From: Anaeromonas sp052088025
GTDB lineage: Bacteria; Bacillota; Clostridia; Tissierellales; SIT17
NCBI RefSeq assembly: GCF_052088025.1
Contig: NZ_JBQCYD010000010.1
Span: 3,666-67,665 of the forward strand
Reading direction: 5' to 3'
Length of the DNA stretch: 64,000 nt
Shown: piece after piece, positions 33,591 to 42,988 of the stretch
How the letters are laid out: each line of letters starts with the position of its first letter
Position numbering within the stretch: position 1 is the first letter of the stretch
Translations under genes and position numbers: made by a program
The notes under the pieces: model-generated
Told to the model about the DNA's origin: nothing
Database searches by the model: none
What the model saw: the letters and a program-made list of their open reading frames with translations, nothing else

Positions 33591-33991
33591 TATCTATCTC
33601 CTCCTATAGGTCTACAGTGTATATCATGGTATCTTATTGGTATTTTCATTTCTTTAGCTTTTTCTATTTCTATAGACATTCCTGTAGATATTCTACTTCC
33701 AAACACCCATAATTCCTGACACTTTGAAAGAAGTATCAGTCCCATTTCAAGTCCTAGTTGTCTTTCTTCATGCACGTCCTCATTTAAAAATCTAGGATAC
33801 ATGAGATGTGGTATTATTGGAACTTGTCTTTTACTTGTAGCGTATCTACCGTATCTTTTAGCTCTTATTGTGTTTACCTCAATATCTCCTTTATACGGAC
33901 TACATATAAATACTATTTTCTTTTCATTTTCTATATTTTTTATAGCTTCATGTGCTGTTGGATCTAAATATCCTTCATTGTTATATAACAT
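33590..33991 (-). CDS. Nucleoside 2-deoxyribosyltransferase-like protein (DUF4406/DUF7768)
   Basis: A 133-residue Rossmann-like protein: KIVFICSPYKGDIEVNTIRAKRYGRYA, PIIPHLMYPRFLNE, LGLEMGLILLSKCQELWVFGSRISTGMSIEIEKAKEMKIPI. This fits the DUF4406-type branch of nucleoside deoxyribosyltransferase folds seen in many phages. It may act on nucleotides or host nucleotide signals; activity is not established. Confidence 0.78.
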   Translation of the reverse strand: MLYNNEGYLDPTAHEAIKNIENEKKIVFICSPYKGDIEVNTIRAKRYGRYATSKRQVPIIPHLMYPRFLNEDVHEERQLGLEMGLILLSKCQELWVFGSRISTGMSIEIEKAKEMKIPIRYHDIHCRPIGGDR

Positions 33992-35345
33992 TTTCTTTTC
34001 CCCCTATTCTAGCTTTTACAGCTTTTAGTAGTTCTTCTTGGTTTATATGCTTTTTATCAAGTGCTCTCATTACATCTTCATCAACTGTTCCTTTTGATAT
34101 TATGTGATGAATTATTACATTTTCCTTTTGTCCTTGTCTATGCAGTCTTGCATTGGCTTGTTGGTACAACTCTAAGCTCCATGTAAGTCCAAACCAGACT
34201 ATAATGTTTCCTCCAGCTTGAAGATTAAGTCCATGTCCCGCTGAAGCTGGATGTGTTAGCATTACTTCTACTTTTCCTTTATTCCATTCATCAATATCTT
34301 TTCTAGTTTCAAGAACTCTTACATTTTTTAAGTGATCTTTAATTCTATCTTTATCATGCTTGTACGAATAAAAGATTAATACTGGTTTTCCATTAGCAGC
34401 TTCTATTAATTCATCTAGTGCTTTAAGCTTTTCATCGTGTATTACTTCTACTTCTCCATCCTCGTCATAGATAGCACCATTTGAAAATTGTAAAAGTTTA
34501 TTAGTAAGTGCTGCAGCATTATTTGCTACTATGTCCGTTTCTTTAAGCGGTAGAAGTAAGTCTCTTTCAAGCCTTTTATATTTCTCTTTTATCTTTTCAG
34601 GAAGACTAATTTCTATTTTGTTATTAATTCTATCTGGCATATTGAGATAATCTTCAGCTTTCATGCTTACACATATATCTGATAGCTTTTGGTGTATTTC
34701 TTCTTTAGCATATTCTCTTGGCTTGTATGAAAAGACTACGTGTTGGTTTCTCTTGTCTGGTAAGAAGTATTTATCCCTATAGCTTGTTACAGTTCTTCCA
34801 AGTCTCTCCCCACCATCAAGCAGGTAAACTTGAGCCCATAGATCCAGTAGACTATTTGGACTTGGGGTTCCAGTAAGGCCCACTACTCTTTTCATGCAAG
34901 GTCTAATTTTCTTTAATGCTTTAAATCTTGCAGCTCTATGAGATTTAAAACTTGATAGTTCATCTATTACTACCATGTCAAATGGCCAATCTTTACCAAG
35001 CATATCTACAAGCCATTTCACATTTTCTCTATTTATAATATAGATGTCAGCCTTTGCATTAAGTGCTTCTATCCTTTTCTTTTTATTTCCAAGCACCTTT
35101 GATATTTTAAGGTCCTTTAAATGATCCCACTTATATAATTCAGCATCCCAGGTAGATTCTGCTACTCTAAGTGGTGCTATTACTAAAACTTTTGCTATAT
35201 CAAAGTAATCAAACATTAAATCAAATATAGCTGTTAGAGTAATTACTGTTTTTCCTAAGCCCATATCTAAAAACAGACCTGACTTTTTATTTTCTATTAT
35301 AAAATCTTTAGCAAATGCTTGATAGCTGTGTGGCTTATATTTCAT
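33981..35345 (-). CDS. SNF2-family DEAD/DEAH helicase
   Basis: A 454-residue superfamily 2 helicase. It has HSYQAFAKDFIIENKKSGLFLDMGLGKTVITL (Walker A), VLVIAPLRVAESTW, VIDELSSFKS (motif II), VVGLTGTPSPNSLLDLW (motif III), and the C-terminal HPASAGHGLNLQAG and ANARLHRQGQ motifs. It is a standard member of this replication module, next to the VRR-NUC nuclease, with which it overlaps by 4 bp. Confidence 0.94.
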   Translation of the reverse strand: MKYKPHSYQAFAKDFIIENKKSGLFLDMGLGKTVITLTAIFDLMFDYFDIAKVLVIAPLRVAESTWDAELYKWDHLKDLKISKVLGNKKKRIEALNAKADIYIINRENVKWLVDMLGKDWPFDMVVIDELSSFKSHRAARFKALKKIRPCMKRVVGLTGTPSPNSLLDLWAQVYLLDGGERLGRTVTSYRDKYFLPDKRNQHVVFSYKPREYAKEEIHQKLSDICVSMKAEDYLNMPDRINNKIEISLPEKIKEKYKRLERDLLLPLKETDIVANNAAALTNKLLQFSNGAIYDEDGEVEVIHDEKLKALDELIEAANGKPVLIFYSYKHDKDRIKDHLKNVRVLETRKDIDEWNKGKVEVMLTHPASAGHGLNLQAGGNIIVWFGLTWSLELYQQANARLHRQGQKENVIIHHIISKGTVDEDVMRALDKKHINQEELLKAVKARIGGKENVI

Positions 35346-35620
35346 CTCATCACATCCCGGAGGAATTCATCTATTCTTTTATATGAATCTATTACATAGA
35401 CTTTAAATCCTAAGTTTTCTAGTTGCCTTTTTCTTTTAAGTTGAAGGGGTCTTAAGGTTTTACCTGGTGCTTTTAGTTCTACAAAGTATAATCTGCCTCC
35501 CGGAAGAAGCACCAGTCTGTCTGGTACTCCACTCATTCCAGGAGAGGTGAACTTTAAGCTAATACCACCAAACTTCTCTACTTCCCTTTTTAGTCTTTTT
35601 TCTATTTTACTTTCTAACAT
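35342..35620 (-). CDS. VRR-NUC domain nuclease
   Basis: A 92-residue stand-alone VRR-NUC nuclease. The catalytic core is visible as GVPDRLVLLPGGRLYFVELKAPGKTLRPLQLKR, with the D, E and K of the PD-(D/E)xK site. Usually coupled to the SNF2 helicase and thought to resolve branched replication intermediates. Confidence 0.93.
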   Translation of the reverse strand: MLESKIEKRLKREVEKFGGISLKFTSPGMSGVPDRLVLLPGGRLYFVELKAPGKTLRPLQLKRKRQLENLGFKVYVIDSYKRIDEFLRDVMR

Positions 35621-35951
35621 TTTTATCGGGCCTTAATACCATAGGAAGCCAGCGTTCAATCTTGTAATCTCTAATATTCTTGGCCACTGGTATTGTTAGT
35701 CCATTACCATCTATAAAGTAGATTAGTGTATGAGTAGTTTGAAGGCATATATCTCTATTTGTAACTATTTCTTCTAATATTTCTACAGCTTCCTCACTCC
35801 ACTCTGCCCATATAACTAAGTTGTGGTATTTTGGATGTCTGATAACTTTACTCCCTTTATAGTCAAATTTATGTTCATCAAATATCCTTTCTACCTCTAG
35901 AAAACTTACAAAATCGTCTTTGAATATCTTTTCTATAATCTTATCTATCAT
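35607..35951 (-). CDS. Hypothetical phage replication-module protein
   Basis: A 114-residue acidic protein (FLEVERIFDEHKFDYKGSKVIRHPKYHNLVIWAEWSEEAVEIL, ending near LPMVLRPDKNVRK). No domain is recognised. It lies directly downstream of the iteron cluster and upstream of the VRR-NUC gene with a 14-bp overlap. Confidence 0.6.
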   Translation of the reverse strand: MIDKIIEKIFKDDFVSFLEVERIFDEHKFDYKGSKVIRHPKYHNLVIWAEWSEEAVEILEEIVTNRDICLQTTHTLIYFIDGNGLTIPVAKNIRDYKIERWLPMVLRPDKNVRK

Positions 35952-35986
35952 TATTTTATTTCCTCCTCATTTCAAATGGGTAGACG

Positions 35987-36224
35987 GTGGACAGGGTTTA
36001 AAATTATTTATATATAACCCTTGTTTATAGAATCTATATACTCTCTATACTCTTATATTTCTTTTTTTATCTAATAAGTATAAAAAGGTGTCCACCTCGT
36101 CCACTATATTGATAAATGAACATTTGCCTTGTCATTTTTCTTGTCCACCTACCCGTCCCCAGTCGTCCACTTTTAATAATAGGGGTGGACGGGTTGACAG
36201 ATATTTTTTAGGCTAGTCGTCCAC
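35987..36224. repeat. GTCCAC iteron cluster (candidate replication origin)
   Basis: GTCCAC occurs at 36090-36095, 36099-36104, 36143-36148, 36165-36170 and 36219-36224, and inverted (GTGGAC) at 35987-35992 and 36185-36190, with a near match GTCCCC at 36155-36160. Several are extended as TCGTCCACT. An AT-rich stretch (36000-36080) lies inside. The gap has no gene and directly follows the primase-helicase gene, a usual place for a phage origin. Confidence 0.6.
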
Positions 36225-38610
36225 TATTTCTCCAAAAATATCATCTATTTTATTATCTAGTTTTAAGCCCCTCCACCTTCTTGGAGATGTTTTTCTATAC
36301 TCTCTTACAGATGGATAGACAGTCATTAATTTACTATTAAAGTTAGATTGATTAATTGGGTAATTCCCCCAATCACCACATTTTCTTCTATACGCGTCAT
36401 ATAAGTCTTGTTTTCCTACCATTTCATCTTCATCTTTAATGCAGTATTCTTTTAAGAATTTATAGACACTATCACTCTTTTCTCTATACTCTTCATTCAT
36501 ACTTTTAACTGCCTCAACATCTGAGAAGTCATCTTTCATTCTTAATCTTTTAAGACCATTTATAGCTTTTAAAAGCAATCCTTCTAGTTCTTCTTGTCTG
36601 AATAGTGTTTTTCTTAATTCTCTATCATTGAATTTAGTATTAAAAGGAACAACAATCCATCTTCTATGGTATCCTTCTGAATTATCATTTGATGTTGGAA
36701 GCTCATTTGCACTAAATACAAGCTTTGCTCTATTACAAAATCCAAAGGGCTGCCTATGCTTTCTTTCTGCTTGTATCCTATCTCCCGATGTTAGCATTTT
36801 AAATAGAGATGAATCTTCTACCCTCCTGTTTGGAATATCTGCATAGAGATTTACCATTTTCCCGTAAAGCTCAGCTGTTAAAAATCTATTTTCTGTTAAG
36901 GATTGAAGTGCTATATTTGATGTGTTCTTAGCCCCAAACAATTCTCCCATTAAAGCTATTAAAGTTCCCTTTCCGTTTCCACCTTCCCCATAAAGTAGAA
37001 AAGTGGCTTCATACTTCATACTTGGTATTAAACAGTAGCCAAGCATTTCTTCAATTACAGGTATGCTGTCTTTTGCTACTGAGTTTAGAAACTTATCTAT
37101 TGCAGGACACTTTGCATCAGGATTATATTCTACTGGTAGCTGTATAATTGTTTTAAGTTCTGGTGTATGAGGTGTAAACTCTAAGATCTCAAGGTTTAAC
37201 AAACCATTTTTTAAGTTTAAATATTCTCCAGTAGAAGTTGCTTCATCTGGGTCTACTTCAGTTACTGTATTTTTTATATAATTTAAGGTTTCATTTAACC
37301 TATTAGTTTGAAACTCTGATTTTAAAGCATTAGTTGTTTCTTCTCTAAATACTCTGTCACCCTCCACATATTTTCCATCTTTATAGATATATAAATCCTC
37401 TTGTAATACCATCACTTCATGCTGCATTAAGAACCAGTTAGCCAGATGCATTGATATGAACTTTTTCTTTTCAAAGAACATATCTAGAGGATTTACCTCT
37501 ATCCCTTCAAAGTCTTTTTTCATAGCATTTAATCTTTCATTGTCTAATGTCTTTACTACCTCTTCATCTTTTTCAGCAAATTCCTGCATTTCAAGATATG
37601 AAGGCATCCTTACTATTGGTGTTCCGTCCTTAGCATCTATATCTAAATCACCAAACTTATGAAGCCTTACAAGATCAAAAGCGTTACAAAGTTTTCCGCT
37701 TATGGGGTCTGTTCCATGATTGGAGTATGCAAAGTCTCCATTCCCATATATCACAAGTCCCCCTGCTGAGCTTCCTTCTATATACGTGTATCTACTAGGG
37801 GTAGAGCAAGGAGTATAAACGTCTTTAAGATACTTTTCTATTACATCTACTACGTCATAAGTCCTACAGAATGCCCCCTACTATTCCCTTCTTTTCTCTT
37901 GGGTTTCCTTGCTTGTCTGCTTCTCTTTTTCTCTTTGCTTTGGTTCTTGAACTCTCTGGCCAATAAGATGAGTCAGTCCAGTCTTCATACCTTTCTAAAA
38001 CTTCATCTGGATCTATCCATTCTTCATCTAATATTTTAAATACATACTTTCCATCACTTGAGGTACTAGGCCAGTACATTAACCTATGCGGCTCATAAGT
38101 TGTATCATCAAAGAAATCTATACCAAGATCAGCTGCAATCCTTCTTGAAACTGCTCCGTATTCATCTGGAGATATTGGCCTTTTTAGAGGAATTACAAGT
38201 CTAAGTCTAGGACTTCTGAAAGTGTGAGAATGAGTAGAATACATCACACAGCCATATCCAAACATAGTCTCAACTCCTGCCCAAAGATCGCCTTTTACAA
38301 AGTCTGCATCTAGAGTTACAATTTGTCTCCAGCCTACGTTGTCAGCTTTTCTTCTTCCTCCCTTTAGAGATCCACCTACAAAACCACCGACATCTTTTAT
38401 TTCATCTTTCTTTGATTTACTCATCTTCTTATATTCATCATAGGTTTCTATAGTTCTTTGGGTTTTACTTAACTTTTCTACTAACACTGACCATAGCATT
38501 TCTTGGTTTTTCCAGTTCATTTCTTTTCTGCTTCTTCCTACTGCTATTGTAAGGAGATGGTCATGTTTTAGCTTATTGATTGGTTTTCCGCTGGGCTCAA
38601 CCACTGGCAT
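36213..38610 (-). pseudogene. Primase-polymerase / D5-like helicase, split by one extra base
   Basis: Two frames (37864-38610 and up to 36213) form one protein. The first (248 residues) holds the PrimPol-like domain, with LDADFVKGDLW and THSHTFRSPRLRLVIPLKRP. The second holds the D5/VapE-type helicase, with LLYGEGGNGKGTLIALMGE (Walker A) and KLVFSANELPTS. The break is in a C5 run at 37874-37878 (G5 on the coding strand). With four G the frame reads KKGIVGAFCRTYDVVDVIEKYLKDV without a stop, matching the junction expected in intact homologues. It may be a real inactivating mutation, a phase-variable tract or a sequencing error. Confidence 0.88.
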
Positions 38611-38802
38611 CTACTCCTTTCTTAGAAGTTTATTAAGGCCTAGCTTAGCCCCTTTCACATTTCCTGAAAGGGCCTGGCCTTTTAGTGTTTTTATAGTTTG
38701 TTTATGAAGTTTACCTCTGTATTTCTTTAAGTGCTTTATAAATTCAATGGTTTCTCTATCCACCCATATCACCTTAATCCTTCTTGTAATATTCCGACTC
38801 AA
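38611..38802 (-). CDS. Small basic phage protein overlapping the polymerase gene
   Basis: A 63-residue very basic protein (VIWVDRETIEFIKHLKKYRGKLHKQTIKTLKGQALSGNVKGAKLGLNKLLRKE). It overlaps the 3' end of the DNA polymerase gene by 29 bp and ends one base before the primase start. Its place between polymerase and primase suggests nucleic acid binding, but no family is recognised with certainty. Confidence 0.65.
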   Translation of the reverse strand: MSRNITRRIKVIWVDRETIEFIKHLKKYRGKLHKQTIKTLKGQALSGNVKGAKLGLNKLLRKE

Positions 38803-40729
38803 ATCCTTCTGCTCCTAAAGGAAGTCCTGGAGCCCAAGAAATACTCTCTCCCATAACAGCTTCCACTTCTTTAAGACTTCCTTTATCCTTTGGAACATCT
38901 AGTATCACTTCGTCATGCACATGGAATACTGTTTTGTATCCATACTTTTCAAGCCTTATCATAGATTCTGCTAAGCAATCACGAGCTATAGCTTGTATTA
39001 TATTCTCGGTCAATTTCCCACCATATGTGTCTACTCTGCCCCATTTTCTAGTTCCAGGCATTATGCCTTCAAAGGTTAATTTGTCTTTATTAAATCTTTC
39101 ATCTATTTCTATTCTTGGTCGTGCGTAGGCTAGACTTCTACCTGATGGAAGTGCTATAAATAGAATTCCACTTTTATATAGGAATTTAAGCCCATACTGC
39201 ATATTTACAACTGTTCTTTCCTTCACTGCTTTTATTGCTGCAGCGCCAATGTCCCACCAAAGCTTTACTATATTTGGATTGGATCTTCTCCAAGTATCTA
39301 CTAATGGTTTAAGTTCACCTTCAGCTAACCCCATATCTATTGCACCCATAGCTTTAAGAGCTCCAACAGATCCTTGATAACCAAGAGCTAATTCTGAAAT
39401 TTTTCCCTTTCTCCTTAGCTCACTTTCCTTTGTTATATCTTCTATTGGAACCCCAAACATCTGAGATGCTGATGCTTCATATATCTTTCCATGACTGTTA
39501 AATACATCTATTCTCCATTTCTCTCCTGCAAGCCAAGCTATAACTCTTGCTTCAATAGCCGAGAAGTCTGATACTATAAATCTAGAATTTTCTGATGGAA
39601 TAAAAGCTGTTCTTATAAGTTGAGATAATACATCTGGTACTGAATCAAAGAGTAGTTCTAAGGCTTCATAATTTCCTTCAAGTAATAGATTTCTTGCTAG
39701 ATCTAAATCACTCATATTATTTCTAGGGAGGTTTTGTGGATTTATAATTCTTCCTGCCCACCTTCCGGTTGATGCCCCATAGAACTGTAAGAGTCCTTTT
39801 ATCCTTCCATCACTACACATTGCCCTATCCATAGCTTCATACTTTTTAACTGAAGTTTTAGACATATCTTGTCTTAGCTCTAATACTCTTTTTGCTTTAG
39901 GACTTATATCTTTCTCTAATAGTTCTGATACTGTGTTTTTTGTTAAGCTGTCTACTTCAAATCCTGTTTCTACTCCAAGCCATTTTTTTAGTTGCATTGG
40001 ACTATTTGGGTTATCTAGTTTTGTTAGTTCTACTGCTTCTTCGTATATTTTCTCTTGGTATAAAGAGTCACATTCCATTGCATTTTCTACCAGTTCTTTA
40101 TCTATTTTTACTCCTAAATCATTTATCTTTTGGTCTAAGAACCATAGGTTTAATTCACTCTTTGTCATTGGGAAGTTATCTAACTTTTTTCTAATGCTTC
40201 TTTCAACTTCCACGTCCCTCTTACAATACTTTTTAAACAGATCCCACTTTTCTATATCATGCTTTGGTAGGTTTCTAGTTCTTCCTCCATTAGCCTTTGT
40301 AGCCTTACAGGGGATTGAAAAGTATCTTATTAAGGCTTTCCCCTCATCCATCTTTTGTGACTCGAGTCTTAGTGTTCTAGCTACTCCTTTAAGGTTTCCA
40401 GGTAGTCCTAATGATAAAGAATGAACCATACTACATCTCCACTGTTCTGGTGGTATTTCTTTTTCAAGGTGTTTTGATATACATGCTCTTTCAAATGCTG
40501 CATTAAATGCGGTTTTAATTACTTCTTTATCTGTTACTGCTTCTATCACATCAGTGGGTATTTTTTCTCCCTGTACTAGGTCTACTATTTTTATTGGCTC
40601 TTCATCAAATGCATATCCAAATAATAATATTTCAAAGTCATCTGCTTCAGTGTAGCTGAAGACCCCAGAAGTTCTGAGGTCTATACTACTATATGTTTCA
40701 ATATCTATTGCTAAAGTTTTCATATCCAC
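38774..40729 (-). CDS. Family A DNA polymerase
   Basis: A 651-residue phage DNA polymerase I-type enzyme. The N-terminal 3'-5' exonuclease shows TLAIDIETYSSIDL and KRDVEVERSIRKKL. The polymerase domain shows FIVSDFSAIEARVIAWLAGEKWR (motif A), LRRKGKISELALGYQGSVGALK (motif B) and VFHVHDEVILDVP (motif C). The 5'-3' exonuclease of bacterial Pol I is absent, as normal for phages. It overlaps the DUF2815 gene by 1 bp. Confidence 0.95.
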   Translation of the reverse strand: MDMKTLAIDIETYSSIDLRTSGVFSYTEADDFEILLFGYAFDEEPIKIVDLVQGEKIPTDVIEAVTDKEVIKTAFNAAFERACISKHLEKEIPPEQWRCSMVHSLSLGLPGNLKGVARTLRLESQKMDEGKALIRYFSIPCKATKANGGRTRNLPKHDIEKWDLFKKYCKRDVEVERSIRKKLDNFPMTKSELNLWFLDQKINDLGVKIDKELVENAMECDSLYQEKIYEEAVELTKLDNPNSPMQLKKWLGVETGFEVDSLTKNTVSELLEKDISPKAKRVLELRQDMSKTSVKKYEAMDRAMCSDGRIKGLLQFYGASTGRWAGRIINPQNLPRNNMSDLDLARNLLLEGNYEALELLFDSVPDVLSQLIRTAFIPSENSRFIVSDFSAIEARVIAWLAGEKWRIDVFNSHGKIYEASASQMFGVPIEDITKESELRRKGKISELALGYQGSVGALKAMGAIDMGLAEGELKPLVDTWRRSNPNIVKLWWDIGAAAIKAVKERTVVNMQYGLKFLYKSGILFIALPSGRSLAYARPRIEIDERFNKDKLTFEGIMPGTRKWGRVDTYGGKLTENIIQAIARDCLAESMIRLEKYGYKTVFHVHDEVILDVPKDKGSLKEVEAVMGESISWAPGLPLGAEGFESEYYKKD

Positions 40730-41268
40730 TACCCTAGTAAGTCGTCTTCATCATCAAATGCCGAGAAGTCATCTTCAGCTCTTGCCTTGCCACCTAAAGG
40801 CTCTCCATCTTCTAACTTTTGGATATTATGAAGTGCAAAACTTACTCCAGTTGACCCATTAACTGAATATGGAAATGCAACTATACTAGCTCTACCATAG
40901 CAACCTGAATAAACTTCCGATGGATCTAATATTGGATTGACATCTTTATCTACTACTCCTGGCTTAGTCTTTGAATTTACATTTAAAAAGTAGCTCTTTT
41001 TATAAGCTGCATCATCTGGTTTGTCTATATCTCCATCTCTTAGAGGAATTCTGAAATTAGCACTTTTACCAAACTTTGTACCATATCTTGATACGCCTTC
41101 CTTGGTAGCTTTCTCTATTGCCTTTTCTATTTTTTGTATTGTAGCTGTGTCTCCTTTTGGTATTATTAGAGAAACCGAATACTTCTCATCTCCTCCAGCT
41201 ATACCTGCTTTTGGTGTAAATAAATTTGCATAACTTAATCTCGCTTTTCCAGTAACTATCTTTGTCAT
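40729..41268 (-). CDS. DUF2815 single-strand DNA-binding-like protein
   Basis: A 179-residue protein: TGKARLSYANLFTPKAGIAGGDEKYSVSLIIPKGD, SGCYGRASIVAFPYSVNGSTGVSFALHNIQKL, and an acidic tail EDDFSAFDDEDD. This matches the DUF2815 family, thought to be a phage SSB of the T7 gp2.5-like OB fold; the acidic tail is typical for recruiting replication partners. Confidence 0.9.
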   Translation of the reverse strand: MTKIVTGKARLSYANLFTPKAGIAGGDEKYSVSLIIPKGDTATIQKIEKAIEKATKEGVSRYGTKFGKSANFRIPLRDGDIDKPDDAAYKKSYFLNVNSKTKPGVVDKDVNPILDPSEVYSGCYGRASIVAFPYSVNGSTGVSFALHNIQKLEDGEPLGGKARAEDDFSAFDDEDDLLG

Positions 41269-41285
41269 AATAATCTACTCTCCTT

Positions 41286-42428
41286 TTAGTTTTTAAAGTC
41301 TATTTCTGCTGAACTTGACACTTCTATTCTTTTATCATCATCTTTCACCAGTTTTAATTTGCCTGGTGGTCTTTCTATAAGTGAACCTATTATTTCTTCA
41401 AAGTCTTTTTTACCTAGTTCTTTTTCGAGCTTTGTTAGGCTTAGTAAAGACTTAGAGAATATCTTCTCTTCTTCATATCCTGCTTGAAGAAGCCTTTTAG
41501 CTACTTGTTCTTCACTTGAATATCTTCTAGTTCTTCTTCCTTCTACAAGCTTAAAGCCTGGCCACTCTTTTTCATTATTAACTGCTTCTTTATAGGCGTA
41601 TTTTTCTACATCCTTAGCCCATTTTACTAATTCATCTATTTGTTCTAATACCATCACTACTTCTAAATCTGTTAGAAGGGGTGCAGCTTTAAAGTCTAGT
41701 TTTGCAAGTTTCATGTTTTCTTCTGCTCTAGCTCTACATCTATTTTTGGCCCTACAAAACCTACAATGTTCTCCAGGACTAAATTCTCCCTTACCTTCAT
41801 AAGCTAGGTCTGCTTTAGGCTTTACTTCCTTCTCGCCCCAATTCAGTAGGTCTTCTACTTCTATTTCATCTGTTGAAATGTTATCTAGTCTTGGTTGGAC
41901 TATTGTCATTCTTACTTTTTTAGCTTCAAATATAAAGTTGAAGTTATCTACTGCACCTATAGCATAGAGCTTAAGCTGACTATTATCTCTAGCATCTACT
42001 TTTAGTCCTTTTCCAAACTTAAGATCTACTACTTCAATAGTGTCTTTATCTAATATTAAAAGGTCACAGGTTCCAAAACCTTCCTTGCATATACAGCTGT
42101 AGTCGACTCGCTTTTCTACAAATACCATTCCAGCTTTATGTTCATTTATCTTTTCAATTGCAAAATCTACATAAACGTCAACATACATTTCTAGTTCTTT
42201 GGTGTAGAACTCATTTTGTTTCATGACTTTTAGCTTTTTATTAAAGTCTGCTTTTGATATTTCTCCTAAATGGCTGAGTATCTTAAGTTCTGATAGGTTG
42301 TGTGCAAATGTCCCTTCCTTTGCATAAATACTTGACTTGTTCTCTTCATGCTCCCCAAGCCTTGCACTTGGAGGACACGCACCCCAAATATGTGAACTTG
42401 ATGCCCCTAAAAGAGCATGCTGTGTCAT
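41286..42428 (-). CDS. DUF2800 RecB/Cas4-like nuclease
   Basis: A 380-residue protein of the DUF2800 family. The N-terminal LLGASSSHIWGACPPSARLGE and the core GFGTCDLLILDKDTIEVVDLKFGKGLKVDA contain the D and E-x-K-like residues of a PD-(D/E)xK site. Cys residues (EHCRFCRAKNRCRARAEEN) probably bind an iron-sulfur cluster, as in Cas4. It is always found with DUF2815 and polymerase A in this module; a recombination or end-processing role is inferred. Confidence 0.9.
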   Translation of the reverse strand: MTQHALLGASSSHIWGACPPSARLGEHEENKSSIYAKEGTFAHNLSELKILSHLGEISKADFNKKLKVMKQNEFYTKELEMYVDVYVDFAIEKINEHKAGMVFVEKRVDYSCICKEGFGTCDLLILDKDTIEVVDLKFGKGLKVDARDNSQLKLYAIGAVDNFNFIFEAKKVRMTIVQPRLDNISTDEIEVEDLLNWGEKEVKPKADLAYEGKGEFSPGEHCRFCRAKNRCRARAEENMKLAKLDFKAAPLLTDLEVVMVLEQIDELVKWAKDVEKYAYKEAVNNEKEWPGFKLVEGRRTRRYSSEEQVAKRLLQAGYEEEKIFSKSLLSLTKLEKELGKKDFEEIIGSLIERPPGKLKLVKDDDKRIEVSSSAEIDFKN

Positions 42429-42724
42429 TAAAGTTCCCTCGCTTTATCTAGAAGTTCAGAATATCTTTCTTCAGGAACATCTGATAGCTTTTTAGCTCCA
42501 TATTTTGTTATGAGCTCTTTTACTTCTTGCTGCTTTCCTTCTCTTGTTAGACCTGCAAGGACTGCTCGAAGATCTTCAAAAGTTATTTTTGTTTTCTTAG
42601 GTTTTGTTTCAGTTTTAATGTTTTCTGGTGCTTCTACTTCTTCTCTAGTCCCAGCTAAAACTTCAATACTGTCTGCAAGGTTCCTTAGATTTTTTACTAC
42701 ATCTAGATGCTTGTTCTTCATCAT
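42428..42724 (-). CDS. Small phage protein of the DUF2800 module
   Basis: A 98-residue protein with two parts: a helical N-terminus (HLDVVKNLRNLADSIEVLAGTREEVE), and a C-terminus TFEDLRAVLAGLTREGKQQEVKELITKYGAKKLSDVPEERYSELLDKA, which reads as a rRNA- or DNA-binding-like helical repeat seen in phage rRNA biogenesis/Gp-like proteins. It shares its last base pair with the DUF2800 start and is translationally coupled. Confidence 0.7.
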   Translation of the reverse strand: MMKNKHLDVVKNLRNLADSIEVLAGTREEVEAPENIKTETKPKKTKITFEDLRAVLAGLTREGKQQEVKELITKYGAKKLSDVPEERYSELLDKAREL

Positions 42725-42827
42725 GTTTACTCTCCTCCTCTAATTTTTGTAGTTGCTTTGCCAGTCTTTTAGATACAATGCTCATTGCTGTAAGAACACC
42801 AACCATTTCTTCTTTATCACTTTGCAT
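42663..42827 (-). CDS. 54-residue small phage ORF
   Basis: A short gene with an excellent site (GGAGGTG) before ATG at 42827. It reads MQSDKEEMVGVLTAMSIVSK and then RLAKQLQKLEEES, a helix with a conserved SIVSKRLAKQL-type pattern, and a Cys-containing tail. It overlaps the next gene by 62 bp in another frame. Similar tiny proteins begin this module in related phages. Confidence 0.65.
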   Translation of the reverse strand: MQSDKEEMVGVLTAMSIVSKRLAKQLQKLEEESKHDEEQASRCSKKSKEPCRQY

Positions 42828-42856
42828 CTTCTCACCTCCGATTTTTAAATAAAGCC

Positions 42857-42972
42857 CTTCACTTATTAGCCAATTTGGAGAGGGTTTTGGTAACCTTTTT
42901 TTAAAAATTTATTTTCCCCCTCACTTACTAGCCAATTTGAAAGGTGTTTTGGTAACCCTTTTTTGAAAGTTT
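42857..42972. repeat. Two tandem imperfect 54-bp repeats
   Basis: 42857-42910 and 42919-42972 are offset by 62 bp and agree over most of their length, sharing ACTTA(T/C)TAGCCAATTTG, GTTTTGGTAACC and a T-rich end. They fill the gap between the sigma-like gene and the replication operon. They may be operators, promoter duplicates or processing sites; no gene is present. Confidence 0.65.
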
Positions 42973-42988
42973 TTTTATTTTCTATTTA

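Noticed and set aside
36213..37754. Helicase as an independent 513-residue gene starting MIYGNGDF
   Set aside because: The frame is open upstream to the G5 run, conserved primase-helicase sequence lies there, and no ribosome binding site precedes the internal Met.
42857..42972. CRISPR-like array
   Set aside because: There are only two imperfect copies and no regular repeat-spacer pattern or cas genes.
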